A DNA stretch of 64,000 nt, from assembly GCF_019175385.1 (NCBI RefSeq), contig NC_083340.1, positions 9,560,336 to 9,624,335 of the forward strand, written 5' to 3'. The position numbers and the translations under genes are program-made. A model generated the notes under the pieces. That model was not told where the DNA came from. It saw only the letters and a program-made list of their open reading frames with translations, and did no database searches. The stretch is from Lycium barbarum. Lineage: Eukaryota; Streptophyta; Magnoliopsida; Solanales; Solanaceae. Below, one piece after another: positions 32,669 to 43,439 of this stretch. Every line of letters starts with the position of its first letter. Position 1 is the first letter of the stretch.

Positions 32669-33855
32669 ATAGACATAAGCTCAAATATGGCTTAGTTTAG
32701 TGGAGTATTTGAAACTTACCAAGTGATCATAACCTCAACTTAACACAGGTGTCTCGTGGACCTTCAAGTCAATTAATTAACTGTCATTCTTTTAATTTTA
32801 CCAAGACCAACTTTCATTCTTTGTTAGAAACTCATATCTTTTCCCTAGCATATTTGTGTTCATTCATGAGAAACCATTTTTACCAAGACCAGTGTGGAAA
32901 GTATCCTCCAAAGTTCAATGAAACTAGAAGAAAGGTGGTTCCATGCCAGATTGAGAAACTTGCACAACCAAGAAATTCAAATTTCCAATGACAAAACTTT
33001 GTTTATTTAATTTTCTTAAAAAGACTTCTTGTTTCCAATTCGTTCTCCTTTACTCTATCCAGTATCCACGTCCCTCGTCCCAAAAATAAAAAGGCTCTAC
33101 CTTTCTGTACATAATTTGACAGCATTTGCTGTACAAACTGAACCCATTGATCCCTTTAACCTTTTATCCTCCCATCACCCTTTCCCTCTCCCGTTAAATC
33201 TAAAAAGAAGAAAAAACAAAAAGGACCAGGTCCCTATCACAAGTACTACGAAATTAATATTAGCAATAAGTCTTTTAACTAAACTTTTATCACACAATAT
33301 AAGTTTATTAGTACACATCAGTATTAATTGATGTGACACTGTTTTCTTTTTTAGTAATCTAAACAAGAAATGATATTCTTCCATATTCACTAGACAATTT
33401 AACTTTAAACTGTCTGTTTACCTTTAATGAAATGATTTATAGCCCCTAAAAATTTCGTTTTACATCACAATTTCAAAAGTTTTCATCTTTCTCTTAACTC
33501 TGTGGCTAATCAAACACCTTCACATATATTGGGACGGAGGGAGTACTTACATTTCAATCCAATTTATTAGACTCTATGCTAACTTTATTTTTTATTTTTT
33601 ATCCTAGTCTTGTGTTTAATAGGCTGCAACTTTTTTAATTGTCTAGTACATGAAATTTCCCGCGTAGAATTGGATGTGGCTGTGACCCCTCTTGGATGTT
33701 GAAATAAGAGAATGTACTAATGTCAGTAATCTGCCAATTCGGCCATTTTTTTTAACCTTCTGACCCTTAAATATACCAGCCTTTTCAAATATAAGCAGAA
33801 GATGTGAATATGGACATTTAGAAAAACATTAACACCCAATTTAGACGAGGAGTTT
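32669..33855. other. Upstream region of family member 3
   Basis: AT-rich. A right-hand Stowaway-type end (gggacggagggagtac) is at 33531-33546, with matching subterminal sequence before it. Short open frames at 32749-33331 show no protein-like composition. The 33600-33855 part is the presumed promoter. Confidence 0.4.
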
Positions 33856-33857
33856 CC

Positions 33858-33869
33858 CTCTATATATAT
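33858..33869 (+). promoter_or_regulatory. TATA box of family member 3
   Basis: ctctatatatattg lies 115 bases before the ATG at 33974, followed by a pyrimidine-rich leader (tatcttctatcttcttcg). The spacing fits a transcription start near 33890-33900. Confidence 0.55.
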
Positions 33870-33973
33870 TGCCATACCATATACAGCTATCGGTAAAGTT
33901 TATCTTCTATCTTCTTCGTAATCTTCTTCTTCACTCCTTATTTGCTCTTTACCCTCTAGCTTCAATTGTTCAA

Positions 33974-34588
33974 ATGGCCAACAATTCAAGAATTGGCCTA
34001 TTTCTCCTCCATGTAAGGAGAACCTTTACCAATCAATTCAATTCAACATTCATGATTGCACAATCCTACATTTTCTATATGTGCCACGAACATGGCACAA
34101 CAAATTGCCCCCTCACTACTCTTGGATTCTTGTTAACAACTCTCCTCAACTTTTTACAGCTAAAATATCAAGGCAATAATAACACTGATCCTTTTTCGAC
34201 CCATCCAAAAACCATGCGAGTTTCAGTTACTTCTTTGCTCGTATACTGTTTAATATATGGAGTTAAGTGGAGATTTTCGAATAATCCTATTTATAGGAAA
34301 TTCTCCGACCTGGTAAACCATATTTGGGTTTTCTTTAGTTCTTTGTTATTGGCTTCGACAGCCTGTGTTCTGTTTCCGGACTCTGTTTCCCCTGTTGTGT
34401 TTTTCCTCTGTGCTCTTCTTTATGGAGGTGAAATGTTACTTTGGGTTTTCAAGAAAATAATGCAACAATTTGAAGAAGAATCATATTTACACAGAAGAGG
34501 GGCTGGTGAGCCAGTATGGAATTATCTAATGAGAAGGATGAATATAGCTTTTTATCCAATGGAAGAGAGGCTTAGTCTTCCTGTCTAA
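33974..34588 (+). CDS. Unrecognised membrane protein (family member 3, divergent)
   Basis: A single-exon frame of 204 residues from ATG 33974 (MANNSRIGLFLLHVRRTF). Earlier in-frame codons have no ATG. It aligns with member 1 over FLQLKYQG (60-67), DPFSTHP (72-78), TSLLVYCLIYG (86-96) and SSLLLASTACVLFPDSVSP (122-140). Hydrophobic segments: about 45-62, 83-97, 116-134 and 138-157. The C-terminal 45 residues are charged and end MEERLSLPV; members 1, 2 and 4 lack that tail. A clean TATA box and leader and the lack of breaks make this the member most likely to be a working gene. Function unknown; acting in a membrane is inferred from hydrophobicity only. Confidence 0.78.
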   Translation: MANNSRIGLFLLHVRRTFTNQFNSTFMIAQSYIFYMCHEHGTTNCPLTTLGFLLTTLLNFLQLKYQGNNNTDPFSTHPKTMRVSVTSLLVYCLIYGVKWRFSNNPIYRKFSDLVNHIWVFFSSLLLASTACVLFPDSVSPVVFFLCALLYGGEMLLWVFKKIMQQFEEESYLHRRGAGEPVWNYLMRRMNIAFYPMEERLSLPV

Positions 34589-34859
34589 ATTACTCTGTGT
34601 GTGTGTTGCGTACTTTGTAGTTTGTACCATGATTATTTCTCATGTTGTTTCGAGATTTCAATTGTTGTTGTAATATTAAGTTAAATGAATGTGTCATGCA
34701 TGTTGTTGATGGATACTGTTGTACTTTTTTCTTAGGTCCAAGTCATGTGGCCTAGTATAGTGATAGTTTTTTCCTGAATTTCATGGTATAGAAAAAGTTG
34801 TATGAGTACAGATCTGGGCGTGTTATGTTAATTATGTTTCCTTTTTGAGAAGGTATAAA

Positions 34860-35330
34860 TCTTGTTTCCCCTGTTGTATATTACCTCTGTTGTCTGCTCT
34901 CTGGAGGTGAAATGTTACTATGACTCTTCAAGAAAATAATGCAGTTCAATTGAATCTTAATTTTCGATGCCGAACATAAATTTATGTATAATTTTTTTTT
35001 ATGGAAATTCAATAAATAGTAGACATGAATCCATAACTTTTAAAATATAATACTTTAACTAAGAATCCTGAAAGGTTGAATCTTAAATTTTAATCCTGTA
35101 TCCGTTTTGGAGTTATAAAACTATTTTAGAATTTTATGAGGAGCATGAACATAGTTTATTGTCCAATGGAACAGAGGTTCACTCTTCTTATGCATTTTTT
35201 TTTTTTAACAAAAATAAACTGGAGAAATATATACTACTATGTCTGTAATTTGTACCACGATTATTTCTCATGCTGTTTCGAGATTTCAATTGTTGTTATG
35301 ATGTCAAGTTAAATTCATGACCATGGCTGG
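34860..35330 (+). pseudogene. Duplicated 3' half of family member 3
   Basis: 34862-34950 repeats member 3 coding sequence (gtttcccctgttgt then ggaggtgaaatgttact and ttcaagaaaataatgca). After about 180 unrelated bases, 35135-35325 repeats its end and 3' flank (ttgtccaatggaacagaggtt; gattatttctcatgctgttt). Stops and an insertion break it. This is a partial tandem duplicate. Confidence 0.8.
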
Positions 35331-35410
35331 TATAGATTGACATTGTTACTTAGGTAAATGGTAATATAATGAAAAAGGAATCGAGTACAAAATGGTACCC
35401 GTTTACAAAA

Positions 35411-36708
35411 GCACCAACTCTTTTGGCCCTCTTGGTTCCCTTAGCAGCTAAGAGTGGAGTAACATGTGCTTGACAACGTGTTAAGAGCCCGCTAAATTTA
35501 TTTGTTATCTGTTACTATTTCTTCCGCCTAAGTATATGTTACACAGTTTGAATTTCGAGCTAGAGTTAAATTTTTAAATTTTAATTATAAATTCGGACAT
35601 AAATTTTTTAAGATTTTTGACATAAAGTTTATATATTTAGATACTATGTAAAAAGTACTATAACATACGATAGTTGAAAATTTTATTATTGGTAAGATAA
35701 GATCTAGTCCCGCTTGTTTGTACTTATCTTTGTTGATGATTTTTTTATTTTTGTATAACAAAATTAAAAGTCACTACACTCACTGTCTAGTGATATATAT
35801 TCATTCAAAAATAATTGATAATTTTAAATATTTAAAAGGTTGGTATATATAAAAAAGATTGAGATCAAAGAAAAATTTGTTTGGCTTACGAAATTCGAAA
35901 GGTGCTACGCATATTGACGGAAGGAACAATATACAAAAACACACTTATAAAATCATTGTAATTTGATTAATTCAATCGATATGGATTTAGGATTTGAAAT
36001 TTATTGATTTCTATGACGATCTCAAGTTAGTATATAATAATAATAATAGTAATAATAATTGTGCTCAAAATTAACTATTTATAAATAATTAATAATTTTT
36101 AATAGATATAGGATCTGAGCAAAAAAATATTAATTTCATGTGAATCGGCATATTGTGAATCTGCACCTTGGTGGCAACCGTCTTTTTTAGGTCATTTTCT
36201 ATGCTTAATGCAACTCTTATCTTTAATTGGTTGATATTGATTACCATGAAACACGGCTACCCCATACTTTTAATAATTGAACATTTAACAAGTATTCCTA
36301 GTCAAATATGTTATAATTAACACTAATCAATTGATAAAAGTGCATGCAAAAAGTATATGTAATGCGTTCATTATTTTTTTGGTGCAAACATCGACCTTTT
36401 CTTTTACCAAGTTTGGGTCATTACCAAGAGTAATTAACAAATTATAATATATTTTTTCTTAACCCTATTGTATATATATGCTGAATCAATTTCCTTTTTA
36501 ATCATAGTCTGGATCTATATATATTTTGTTTGTCTCTGCCATCAATTATATGAGTGTATGGTGCTTTAGCTGTCGTTCATAAACGTATAATAGGTCTTAA
36601 GTTGTTCTTTCAAGGTTTTACTAATCATTTCGGACTCCAATTAAGACCCACTTACCGATTAAGATGTTACGGTGTTATATAGTTATCGTCTTGTTTAATT
36701 CAAAACAT
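35411..36708. repeat. 1.2-kb repeat, copy 2 of an inverted pair
   Basis: Inverse of 14012-15181 (see there). It lacks the triple 40-bp repeat and has small insertions (for example 36365-36545), so the two diverged for some time. Each copy follows a member of the membrane-protein family. Confidence 0.7.
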
Positions 36709-37387
36709 GTAAGATAGTTTAACTAACCTGTGTAATTATCATTGTAAGATAATTAATATTTAGAATAATAATATATCTATAATTAATTTACAAGTGACTT
36801 GATTGTCTGCGTAAGATAATCTAGTTGGTGCAAACTAGATTGATCTTCAATACTTTGGTAGGCCCTAAGTGAATAAAGAAAAAAAAAGGAGAGGAAGTGT
36901 GGACACTCAGCTCCCTTGTTAACATTCTCGTTTGATTTTTTGTGGCGACTGATGTGGTTGTTGTTTCTGATTTTTTTCTTCAATGAATTGTTCTTTTTTA
37001 TTTCAAAAATTGAATCTTTTATTAATTATTCTCCAGCATAATCAGTAGACACACCCTAGTTTTAAATATAGTCAAACATTTGACATTGTTTATGTGGATA
37101 TCTTTTGGTGAAATGTTATTATAAAGAATATATAATACTATAACCTAACATGAAAAATCGGTGCGACAATAATATAAAAGTAATTGAAAATAGATGAAAA
37201 ACTTGACGTAACGGAAACTAGGTGAATATATATATAGGAGTAACAACTAACAAGAATCTTTCAACATCACAGCTTCACTAGTACTAATAGGCAAATGTAC
37301 TCGTTTCCAAAAGCGCACCCATTAAACTCTTTCGACCTTTTTGACTCCCTCAGCTCACATTAAAAGTTTCACACGGGTTCTTGCTAA
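36709..37387. other. Intergenic, AT-rich
   Basis: No gene. From about 37290 (aaatgtactcgtttccaaaa) there is a weak, direct match to 35390-35450, possibly a third, old copy of the 1.2-kb repeat. The giant foldback interrupts it. Confidence 0.35.
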
Positions 37388-37397
37388 CAATTAGTAA

Positions 37398-38553
37398 GAG
37401 TCCGGAGCCTAAAGGGTATAAAAATATATGGTATAAATTAAAAAGGGATGACCAAAAATTTATATACCAAAAGGGGTATATCGTGGGTTGATCCACGTTA
37501 TACCCCAAACTTTTTTTTCACCTATCAAACGAAAATTGAAAAATTAAAAAAAAAAAAAAAATTTAACCGTATAACGTGGATCAGTCCACGTTATAACAAT
37601 ATATATTTGTAAAGTGGACTGTCCACGACTGCAACTTCTTCGTTAGTGAGGCTTTAGATTTCATTCTCATGTTTACTGTTTTATATTCTATTTTCTAATT
37701 CTGAATTCTTCTAAAACTGTTCTACATTAAGTATTAGATTGCTAACCACTAGAGCCTTTACAAAATTGTTTTAATTTAAATTAACTTAAATTACATTAAA
37801 CAGCTCTTATAATATATACAATTTAGTTAAAAAAAATTAACCTTGTTATACCCCATTTTAATCGGGTCAAAAGCGGAGTACAACATATTGGTGATTCCTA
37901 TATTATTTTCATTTAAGGAGTCGCCACATAATTATTTTAATGGTGAATTAGGACACCTAATTATTAACTAAATATAAATAATAATGTGGCGACTCCTTAA
38001 ATGAAAATAATATAGGAATCACCAATATGTTGTACTCCGCTTTTGACCCGATTAAAATGGGGTATAACAAGGTTAATTTTTTTTTTAAACTAAATTGTAT
38101 ATATTATAAGAGCTGTTTAATGTAATTTAAGTTAATTTAAATTAAAACAATTTTGTAAAGGCTCTAGTGGTTAGCAATCTAATACGTAATGTAGAACAGT
38201 TTTAGAAGAATTCAGAATTAGAAAATAGAATATAAAACAGTAAACATGAGAATGAAATCTAAAGCCTCACTAACGAAGAAGTTGCAGTCGTGGACAGTCC
38301 ACTTTACAAATATATATTGTTATAGCGTGGACTGATCCACGTTATACAATATATATTTTGTATAACGTGGATCAGTCCACGTTATACAGTTAATTTTTTT
38401 TTTAAAATTTTTCGGTTTTCGTCTGACAGGTGAAAAAAAAGTTTGGGGTATAACGTGGATCAGCCCACGATATACCCCTTTTGGTATATAATTTTTTGGT
38501 CATCCCCTTTTGGTTTATACGGTGTATTTTTATACCCTTTAGGCTCCGGACTC
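37398..38553. mobile_element. Giant foldback element 2 (MULE-like, 10-bp TSD)
   Basis: 1,156 bp with perfect flanking duplication CAATTAGTAA (37388-37397 and 38554-38563). It starts GAGTCCGGAGCCTAAAGGG and ends with the inverse. The arms are almost identical for over 500 bases and meet near 37960, leaving a loop of only some tens of bases. Each arm also carries a smaller palindrome, ataacgtggatcagtccacg; the right arm has an extra copy (38325-38395). No protein coding. If transcribed it would make a hairpin RNA of about 550 bp. Confidence 0.88.
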
Positions 38554-38563
38554 CAATTAGTAA

Positions 38564-39290
38564 TACACCTTTGACAACACATTCCTAAAGGAATCCATGT
38601 GCTAAAAGCTACTAATTTATGTCTACTGAGAAAAAATATTTACACAATCATAACTAATAATAGTAATTGATTGCCAACGATCTTTGTAAGTTATTCGAAC
38701 TGCATGCTCTGTTTTAAATTGTTTGTGTGGTTAGTGACTGAAAGAAAAGAGAATATCAATTTAAATTTTATTTTAATTTTTAAAAAAAAACTTTTAAAGT
38801 TTTGATTAGAAGGAATTGGGTCTATTAAAAATAAATCACCTAAGAGAAGTGCCTTTCTTGTGTCTCCTAAGGCTAAACGTGCACAACTTTCATATTTGTC
38901 TAACAGTTTACTTTTCTTCTTCTTCTCAAATATTTATTTATACATTTTTGTGGGAAATTCGAGTGTACGGAGTACGTAAACTTGAATTTCGTTAGACTTT
39001 TTATAAATTCCTGGAGGATTTCTGCTATAAAGCTCATGCATCAACATTGTGAGAGATTAAATATCTCTAAGGGTAAAGATTAATCTGTCAAAGCTATCAA
39101 TTTTTATGTTTCCCCCAAATCTATTTTTGTCAACGTTAACTCTGGATAGAAATAAAAATGACGAAGAAACAAATTGAAGTGAATTTATATATTTCCCGGC
39201 CACTAAAACAAAAATTTCCTTCATATTTACAAAAAGCAATTTCGAAAAAACGAAAGGGGAAAACAATTTGAAAAAAGGAATTTGATCACT
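38564..39290. other. Intergenic, AT-rich
   Basis: Nothing recognisable; the minus-strand open frame at 39057-39266 has no protein-like features. Confidence 0.35.
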
Positions 39291-39296
39291 TCAAAT

Positions 39297-40208
39297 TTAA
39301 CCGGTAGAACCGGTTAACCGGTTCCGGTTAACCGTTTAATGGTTTACCGGTCCGGTTCCAATATTTTGAAAACCGGAACCGGTTAAACCGGTAAAAAATT
39401 AAAAAAAAAAAAAAACTAAAGTATATAAGTAAGTATATATAGTATATAGTACATATATATAAGTATATTAAGTATATATAGTAGATATGTATATATGTAT
39501 TAAGTATATATAGTAGATATGTATATATATATATATAGTATATATATTAAGTTATACATATATATAAGTATATATAGTATATAGTACATATATATAGTAT
39601 ATATATTAAGTTATACATATATATAAGTTATACATATATGAGTATATATAGTATATAGTACATATATATACATATATATAGTATATATATTAAGTTATAC
39701 ATATATTTAGTATATATATTAAGTTATACATATATTTAGTATATAGTACATATATATTAAATATATGTATAACTTAATATATATACTATATATACATATC
39801 TACTATATAGTATATATAGTAGATATGTATATATAGTATATATATTAAGTTATACATATATATAAGTATATGTAAGTTATACATATATATGTATACGAAA
39901 AGCACTATTCTGTATTGCTGACTTGCTGTTAGGCTGTTAGTCAGTAAATATTTAAACTTTAATTATAAAGTTGTATAACATATGAAAATATAGCTACAAT
40001 ATACAAATAAATACTATAATATATATATATAATACAAAAAACAAAACAAAAAAAAGATTAATCACTACAAACCGGACCGGTTCCGGTTTGAGGTTTAAAA
40101 CCGGTAAACCGGAACCGGTTAGACGGTTCCGGTTTTGGAACCGGAACCGGCCGGTTTCCTAACCGGTTCCATAACCGGTTCCGGTTCCAACCGGTTAACA
40201 CCTTTAGT
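39297..40208. mobile_element. Nonautonomous element with CCGGTT-rich ends and AT core
   Basis: Both ends are dense in ggttaaccggttccggtt-type units (39300-39395 and 40070-40200), in inverted arrangement. The core (39420-39895) is a long degenerate repeat of tatatagtatatatattaag / ttatacatatatataag units. The right end, aaccggttaacaccttt, resembles ends of hAT-related elements. No clear target duplication. Confidence 0.5.
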
Positions 40209-40209
40209 T

Positions 40210-41390
40210 ACGATGTACCACCACATGGCTACTCAAATTATTGCATTTTCAAGTTATTGGCTCTTTTATCCCTTGAAGATAACGTGCTTGCTATTCCAAT
40301 AAGACTGGATTTAGTGGGGTCTTGGGACTGGCCATTTTCTAACCCTTCCACCATGATCGACTTTTTCTTTTGACTTTAATCCTCTACTCTTCAAATTTAA
40401 TGCTTTGATTAATATTTCCTCCGTTCACTTTTATTTGTTCAAACTACATGTTCCTGACTATTCCAAGATTTCTCATATAGCATCATATAGCCAGATAAGG
40501 GTGTCAAACGAGCGGGTTGGATGAAACTGGGTGGGTCGACAAAATCAGCTGAGTTCATAAATCTTATTTGGGCTGAAGCCAAGGCGGTTCAATGACGTTG
40601 GTGGCCTAAAGTCAAATATATTAAAGAGACTTAAACTAATTTCATAAAATTCATATAATTTATAACAAGACACAAAAGAATAGCCAGATTTGTGGTCTAG
40701 TGGTAAGAGCATGCACATCACAATTTCGAACTCTGTTGTAGGCAAAAGCATGATTAGTAAGTGTAGAAAGGTAGCAAAAGGGTCCTATTATCCGCTTAGG
40801 TTCTAACTTTGCGTCACTTGCTTTTTGTGATTTCCCGTTTAAGAAAATTGACATATAGATGTACTTGTTTTTTGATGCATGAATCAAACATGAGAAAATT
40901 AAGTAGCTAACACATGGAAAAATCGAGTTGAAATTCGAAAGTGAAATCATCAAAAAACATGAAAGAGACTACAAAAAACTGAGTAATATGCGGAGGTTGA
41001 AAGTTACAATTCGCGGAGGTTTTAGCATCCACTATTGGCTAGCGCAAGATAAAATCCCCGCGAATTGCAACTTTCAACCTCAGCAAATTACCTTTTTTTT
41101 TTGTAGTGCTAGAAATGGGCGTACATAAAGAAGGAAAAGTTAGAAATCAAGTATTTAATTAATGAAAATCAAAATTACTGTTATTTCCTTACTCATCTGT
41201 GCAACCTCAATCAAATTAAAACAAAATTTTAATAATTTAATTATTAATATAATTACATAAATTATGTGTTATTATAATAATATAATACTTAATACATAGT
41301 ATTTTTAGTAAATTTGGGCCCTTAAATATATGGGGGTCTAAGGCAAAGGCTGCATTTGCATACCCTTAGGCCGGCCCTGGGTTGAAGTAG
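40210..41390. other. Insertion-rich upstream region of family member 4
   Basis: Blocks at 40445-40485 and after 41960 also occur side by side at 53205-53260, so roughly 40485-41960 looks inserted. At 40681-40735 a tRNA-like stretch (tggtctagtggtaagagc, cgaactctg) could be a decayed SINE start. Between 40990 and 41075 ttgaaagttacaattcgcgg and its inverse ccgcgaattgcaactttcaa form a hairpin. No gene seen. Confidence 0.4.
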
Positions 41391-41650
41391 GAGCCCGTTT
41401 GGATTGGCTTATAAGTTGCTTATAAGCTGTTTTCAGCTTTTTTAAGTGTTTGGCTGGTCAGCTTAAAGTCATTTTGTGCTTAAAATAAGCTCAAAAAAAT
41501 AATTGGGCCCATTTGATTTAGCTTATCTAAAGCAGCTTATAAGCTAAAAACAGCTTATAAGCTAAAAAAATAAGTTGGGGTAGTCTAACTTATTTTTTTG
41601 GCTTATAAGCTGTTTGCAGCTTATACGCATAAGCCCATCCAAACAGGCTC
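41391..41650. mobile_element. MITE (GAGCC-ended, 3-bp TSD), copy 1
   Basis: 260 bp from GAGCCCGTTTGGATTGGCTT to AAGCCCATCCAAACAGGCTC, flanked by TAG on both sides. Internal repeats of cagcttataagct. A 3-bp duplication suggests a PIF/Harbinger relation, though TAG is not the usual TWA. Confidence 0.75.
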
Positions 41651-41954
41651 TAGGTTAAATCAAAATGGGCTAAACAATACTAATTCATCAAGTTTTAATT
41701 TCTTTATTTAGTTTCTTACATTTTGCTTAATTACCTAATAATTTTTTTCATTATGACTTTATATAACATATAAAATTAAGAAAAAAAAATTAAAATCCTT
41801 TTGAAAAGGTTAATTTCCCATGCATTAATTTGGGGCTACACATGAGCCCAACATTTAGATGCGTTGAATTTGGTCAGCTTATAATGAGCTGAGTTAATAA
41901 ATGAGCGGACCATTAATTCGCTAATTTTAAGCGAATTGGGCGAGTCATACTTTC

Positions 41955-42195
41955 ATGGACTAGATCGTTTACTTGTCCTTGAATCAACGTCACATGTCCA
42001 CCCATGCCAAACTTTTGCGTGGTAGTATGCCCATACTTAGTCCAATGTCATTAGCCTCTCTATCACTCGACCTGCATGCATACCGTGGTATTGGCTACAT
42101 AAGCTTTTATCGAACTCAATTCTTTCAAACCGACAAGAAATTACAAGGCTGGGAAATTTTGAATTTTAAGAGGCAATCCCTTGGATCAATCTCTT
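41955..42195. repeat. Duplicated promoter-side segment (partner at 53.24 kb)
   Basis: tacttgtccttgaatcaacg, cacccatgccaaactttt.gc and gcatgcat.ccgtggtattggc match 53228-53400 in the same orientation. This segment lies 0.4-0.6 kb before member 4. The partner is not followed by a family gene. Confidence 0.6.
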
Positions 42196-42420
42196 AAGAT
42201 ATATATAAAACCGTCTCAAACAAATCAAATCAGATGTGCAAATTAAAGAAAGGAAGGCTCGATTGATCAAACGATCCAAGATAATGAAACAACAGTCAAG
42301 TCAGAAATCAAAAGAAGAAGTGAAAAGAAAAAACACAGCTTCAGAAACAACTTGGATAGGGGTAGGGTTAGGAGAATTGTTGTCGTTATGTGCGACACGG
42401 TTTGTACGTGTTGATTGATT

Positions 42421-42520
42421 ATAGTACTACTCCTTTAAATATGTATCCAGCACCTGAAAGACTATAGTACTACTCCTTTAAATATGCATCCAGCACCTGA
42501 AAGACTATAGTACTACTACA
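42421..42520 (+). repeat. 43-bp tandem duplication in the promoter of member 4
   Basis: Two 43-bp copies (42421-42463, 42464-42506; one difference) plus the first 12 bases of a third. Each has atagtactactcctttaaat followed by atg.atccagcacctgaaag. The tttaaata in each is TATA-like and 75-140 bases from the ATG at 42581, so promoter elements are duplicated. Confidence 0.85.
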
Positions 42521-42580
42521 ATTAAACATCTCTTCTCCCAACTCCTCCTTCAAATGTGTCAAGGTATGCGTAGTAATTCT

Positions 42581-43204
42581 ATGCCTGAGGCTATAGAAAG
42601 AACAATAATATCGGTTTCTCGCAAGTACCACCATGGCCAAAATTACTCCAATTACGGGCAACTCAATTTCAATTGTATCAACATCACTTTGACAAACTAT
42701 TATTCTCAAGAGGCGCAGTACATCTCCAGCACATCACCTCGGCCTTCTCATCGGCGCGCAAACGTGCTTGTTGCTTTCATTTTCCCGGCAATTGTTGAAC
42801 TTCTGCAGCTCATGTACCCAACAAGTGGTGGTAAATCACCTTTTGAAACCCACCCGAAAAAGATGTATCTGGCCATTGCGAGTTTCCTTATTTACTGCTT
42901 TTCCTATGATGCCAAGCTAAGATTATTTTCTACCTCAAACCATCGTCCCCCAAATTACTCAAACCTCGCAAAAATGGTCCAATTTGTGGGATCCATATTT
43001 GGACCACTGACATTGGCGTGTTATTCTTCAGTCCTTTGCCCCTCACTTGGCCCCCTTTTCTATTCCATTTCTACCTTATACTCTGCTACTCAGTTGCTTT
43101 ATAGCACAGTACTCATCCAACGACTCATCGAACGACTGAACTGGCCGCTTTATCATAAACTAAGGAATTACTCGAGCAGACCCTCATATATAATTCCTTT
43201 TTAA
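42581..43204 (+). CDS. Unrecognised membrane protein (family member 4)
   Basis: A single-exon frame of 207 residues from ATG 42581, which encodes MPEAIERT, the start shared with members 1 and 2. An earlier in-frame ATG at 42554 would add nine unconserved residues. It has a hydrophilic N-terminal region (1-60, Asn/Tyr/Ser-rich) absent from member 1. Then come NVLVAFIFPAIVELLQLMYP (61-80), SPFETHPKKM (86-95), LAIASFLIYCFSYDAKL (97-113), IFGPLTLACYSSVLCPSL (139-156) and FYSISTLYSATQLL (160-173), ending PSYIIPF. Four probable membrane segments. It looks like the longest, most complete form of the family and shows where the 86 residues missing in member 2 came from. Function unknown. Confidence 0.75.
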   Translation: MPEAIERTIISVSRKYHHGQNYSNYGQLNFNCINITLTNYYSQEAQYISSTSPRPSHRRANVLVAFIFPAIVELLQLMYPTSGGKSPFETHPKKMYLAIASFLIYCFSYDAKLRLFSTSNHRPPNYSNLAKMVQFVGSIFGPLTLACYSSVLCPSLGPLFYSISTLYSATQLLYSTVLIQRLIERLNWPLYHKLRNYSSRPSYIIPF

Positions 43205-43345
43205 CTCCGTTTGTCCAATCACTTTGCCCCATTCTTTATTCTATTTCTATCTTATCTCTGAAATTCAGTTCTTAGTGGGACACTCAACCAATGATTGAGC
43301 TGGCTTTAGGACGGACCTTCATACATAATTCCTATATATGTTTGA
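43205..43345 (+). pseudogene. Duplicated C-terminal fragment of member 4
   Basis: Right after the stop of member 4, caatcactttgccccattct, ttctatttctatcttat and a gattgagctggcttta block repeat the last third of the gene. It ends with catacataattcctatatat, like the IIPF-stop end. Frames are broken. This is a partial tandem duplicate. Confidence 0.75.
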
Positions 43346-43439
43346 TCTTGTCTTTCTTTAGTTTGTTTATTCTTTTTGTGTGAAGTCATGTTTGAACGTT
43401 TCCTCCTTTTTTTCATTTCTGTTTCGATTTTGCAATTCT

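Noticed and set aside
40681..40735. tRNA gene
   Set aside because: There are A-box-like and weak B-box-like motifs but no full cloverleaf that I could fold; a decayed SINE is more likely.
42236..42418. Lys/Ser-rich 60-codon open frame before member 4
   Set aside because: It lies in the duplicated upstream region, shows no conservation with the partner at 53.2 kb, and ends just before the promoter repeats.
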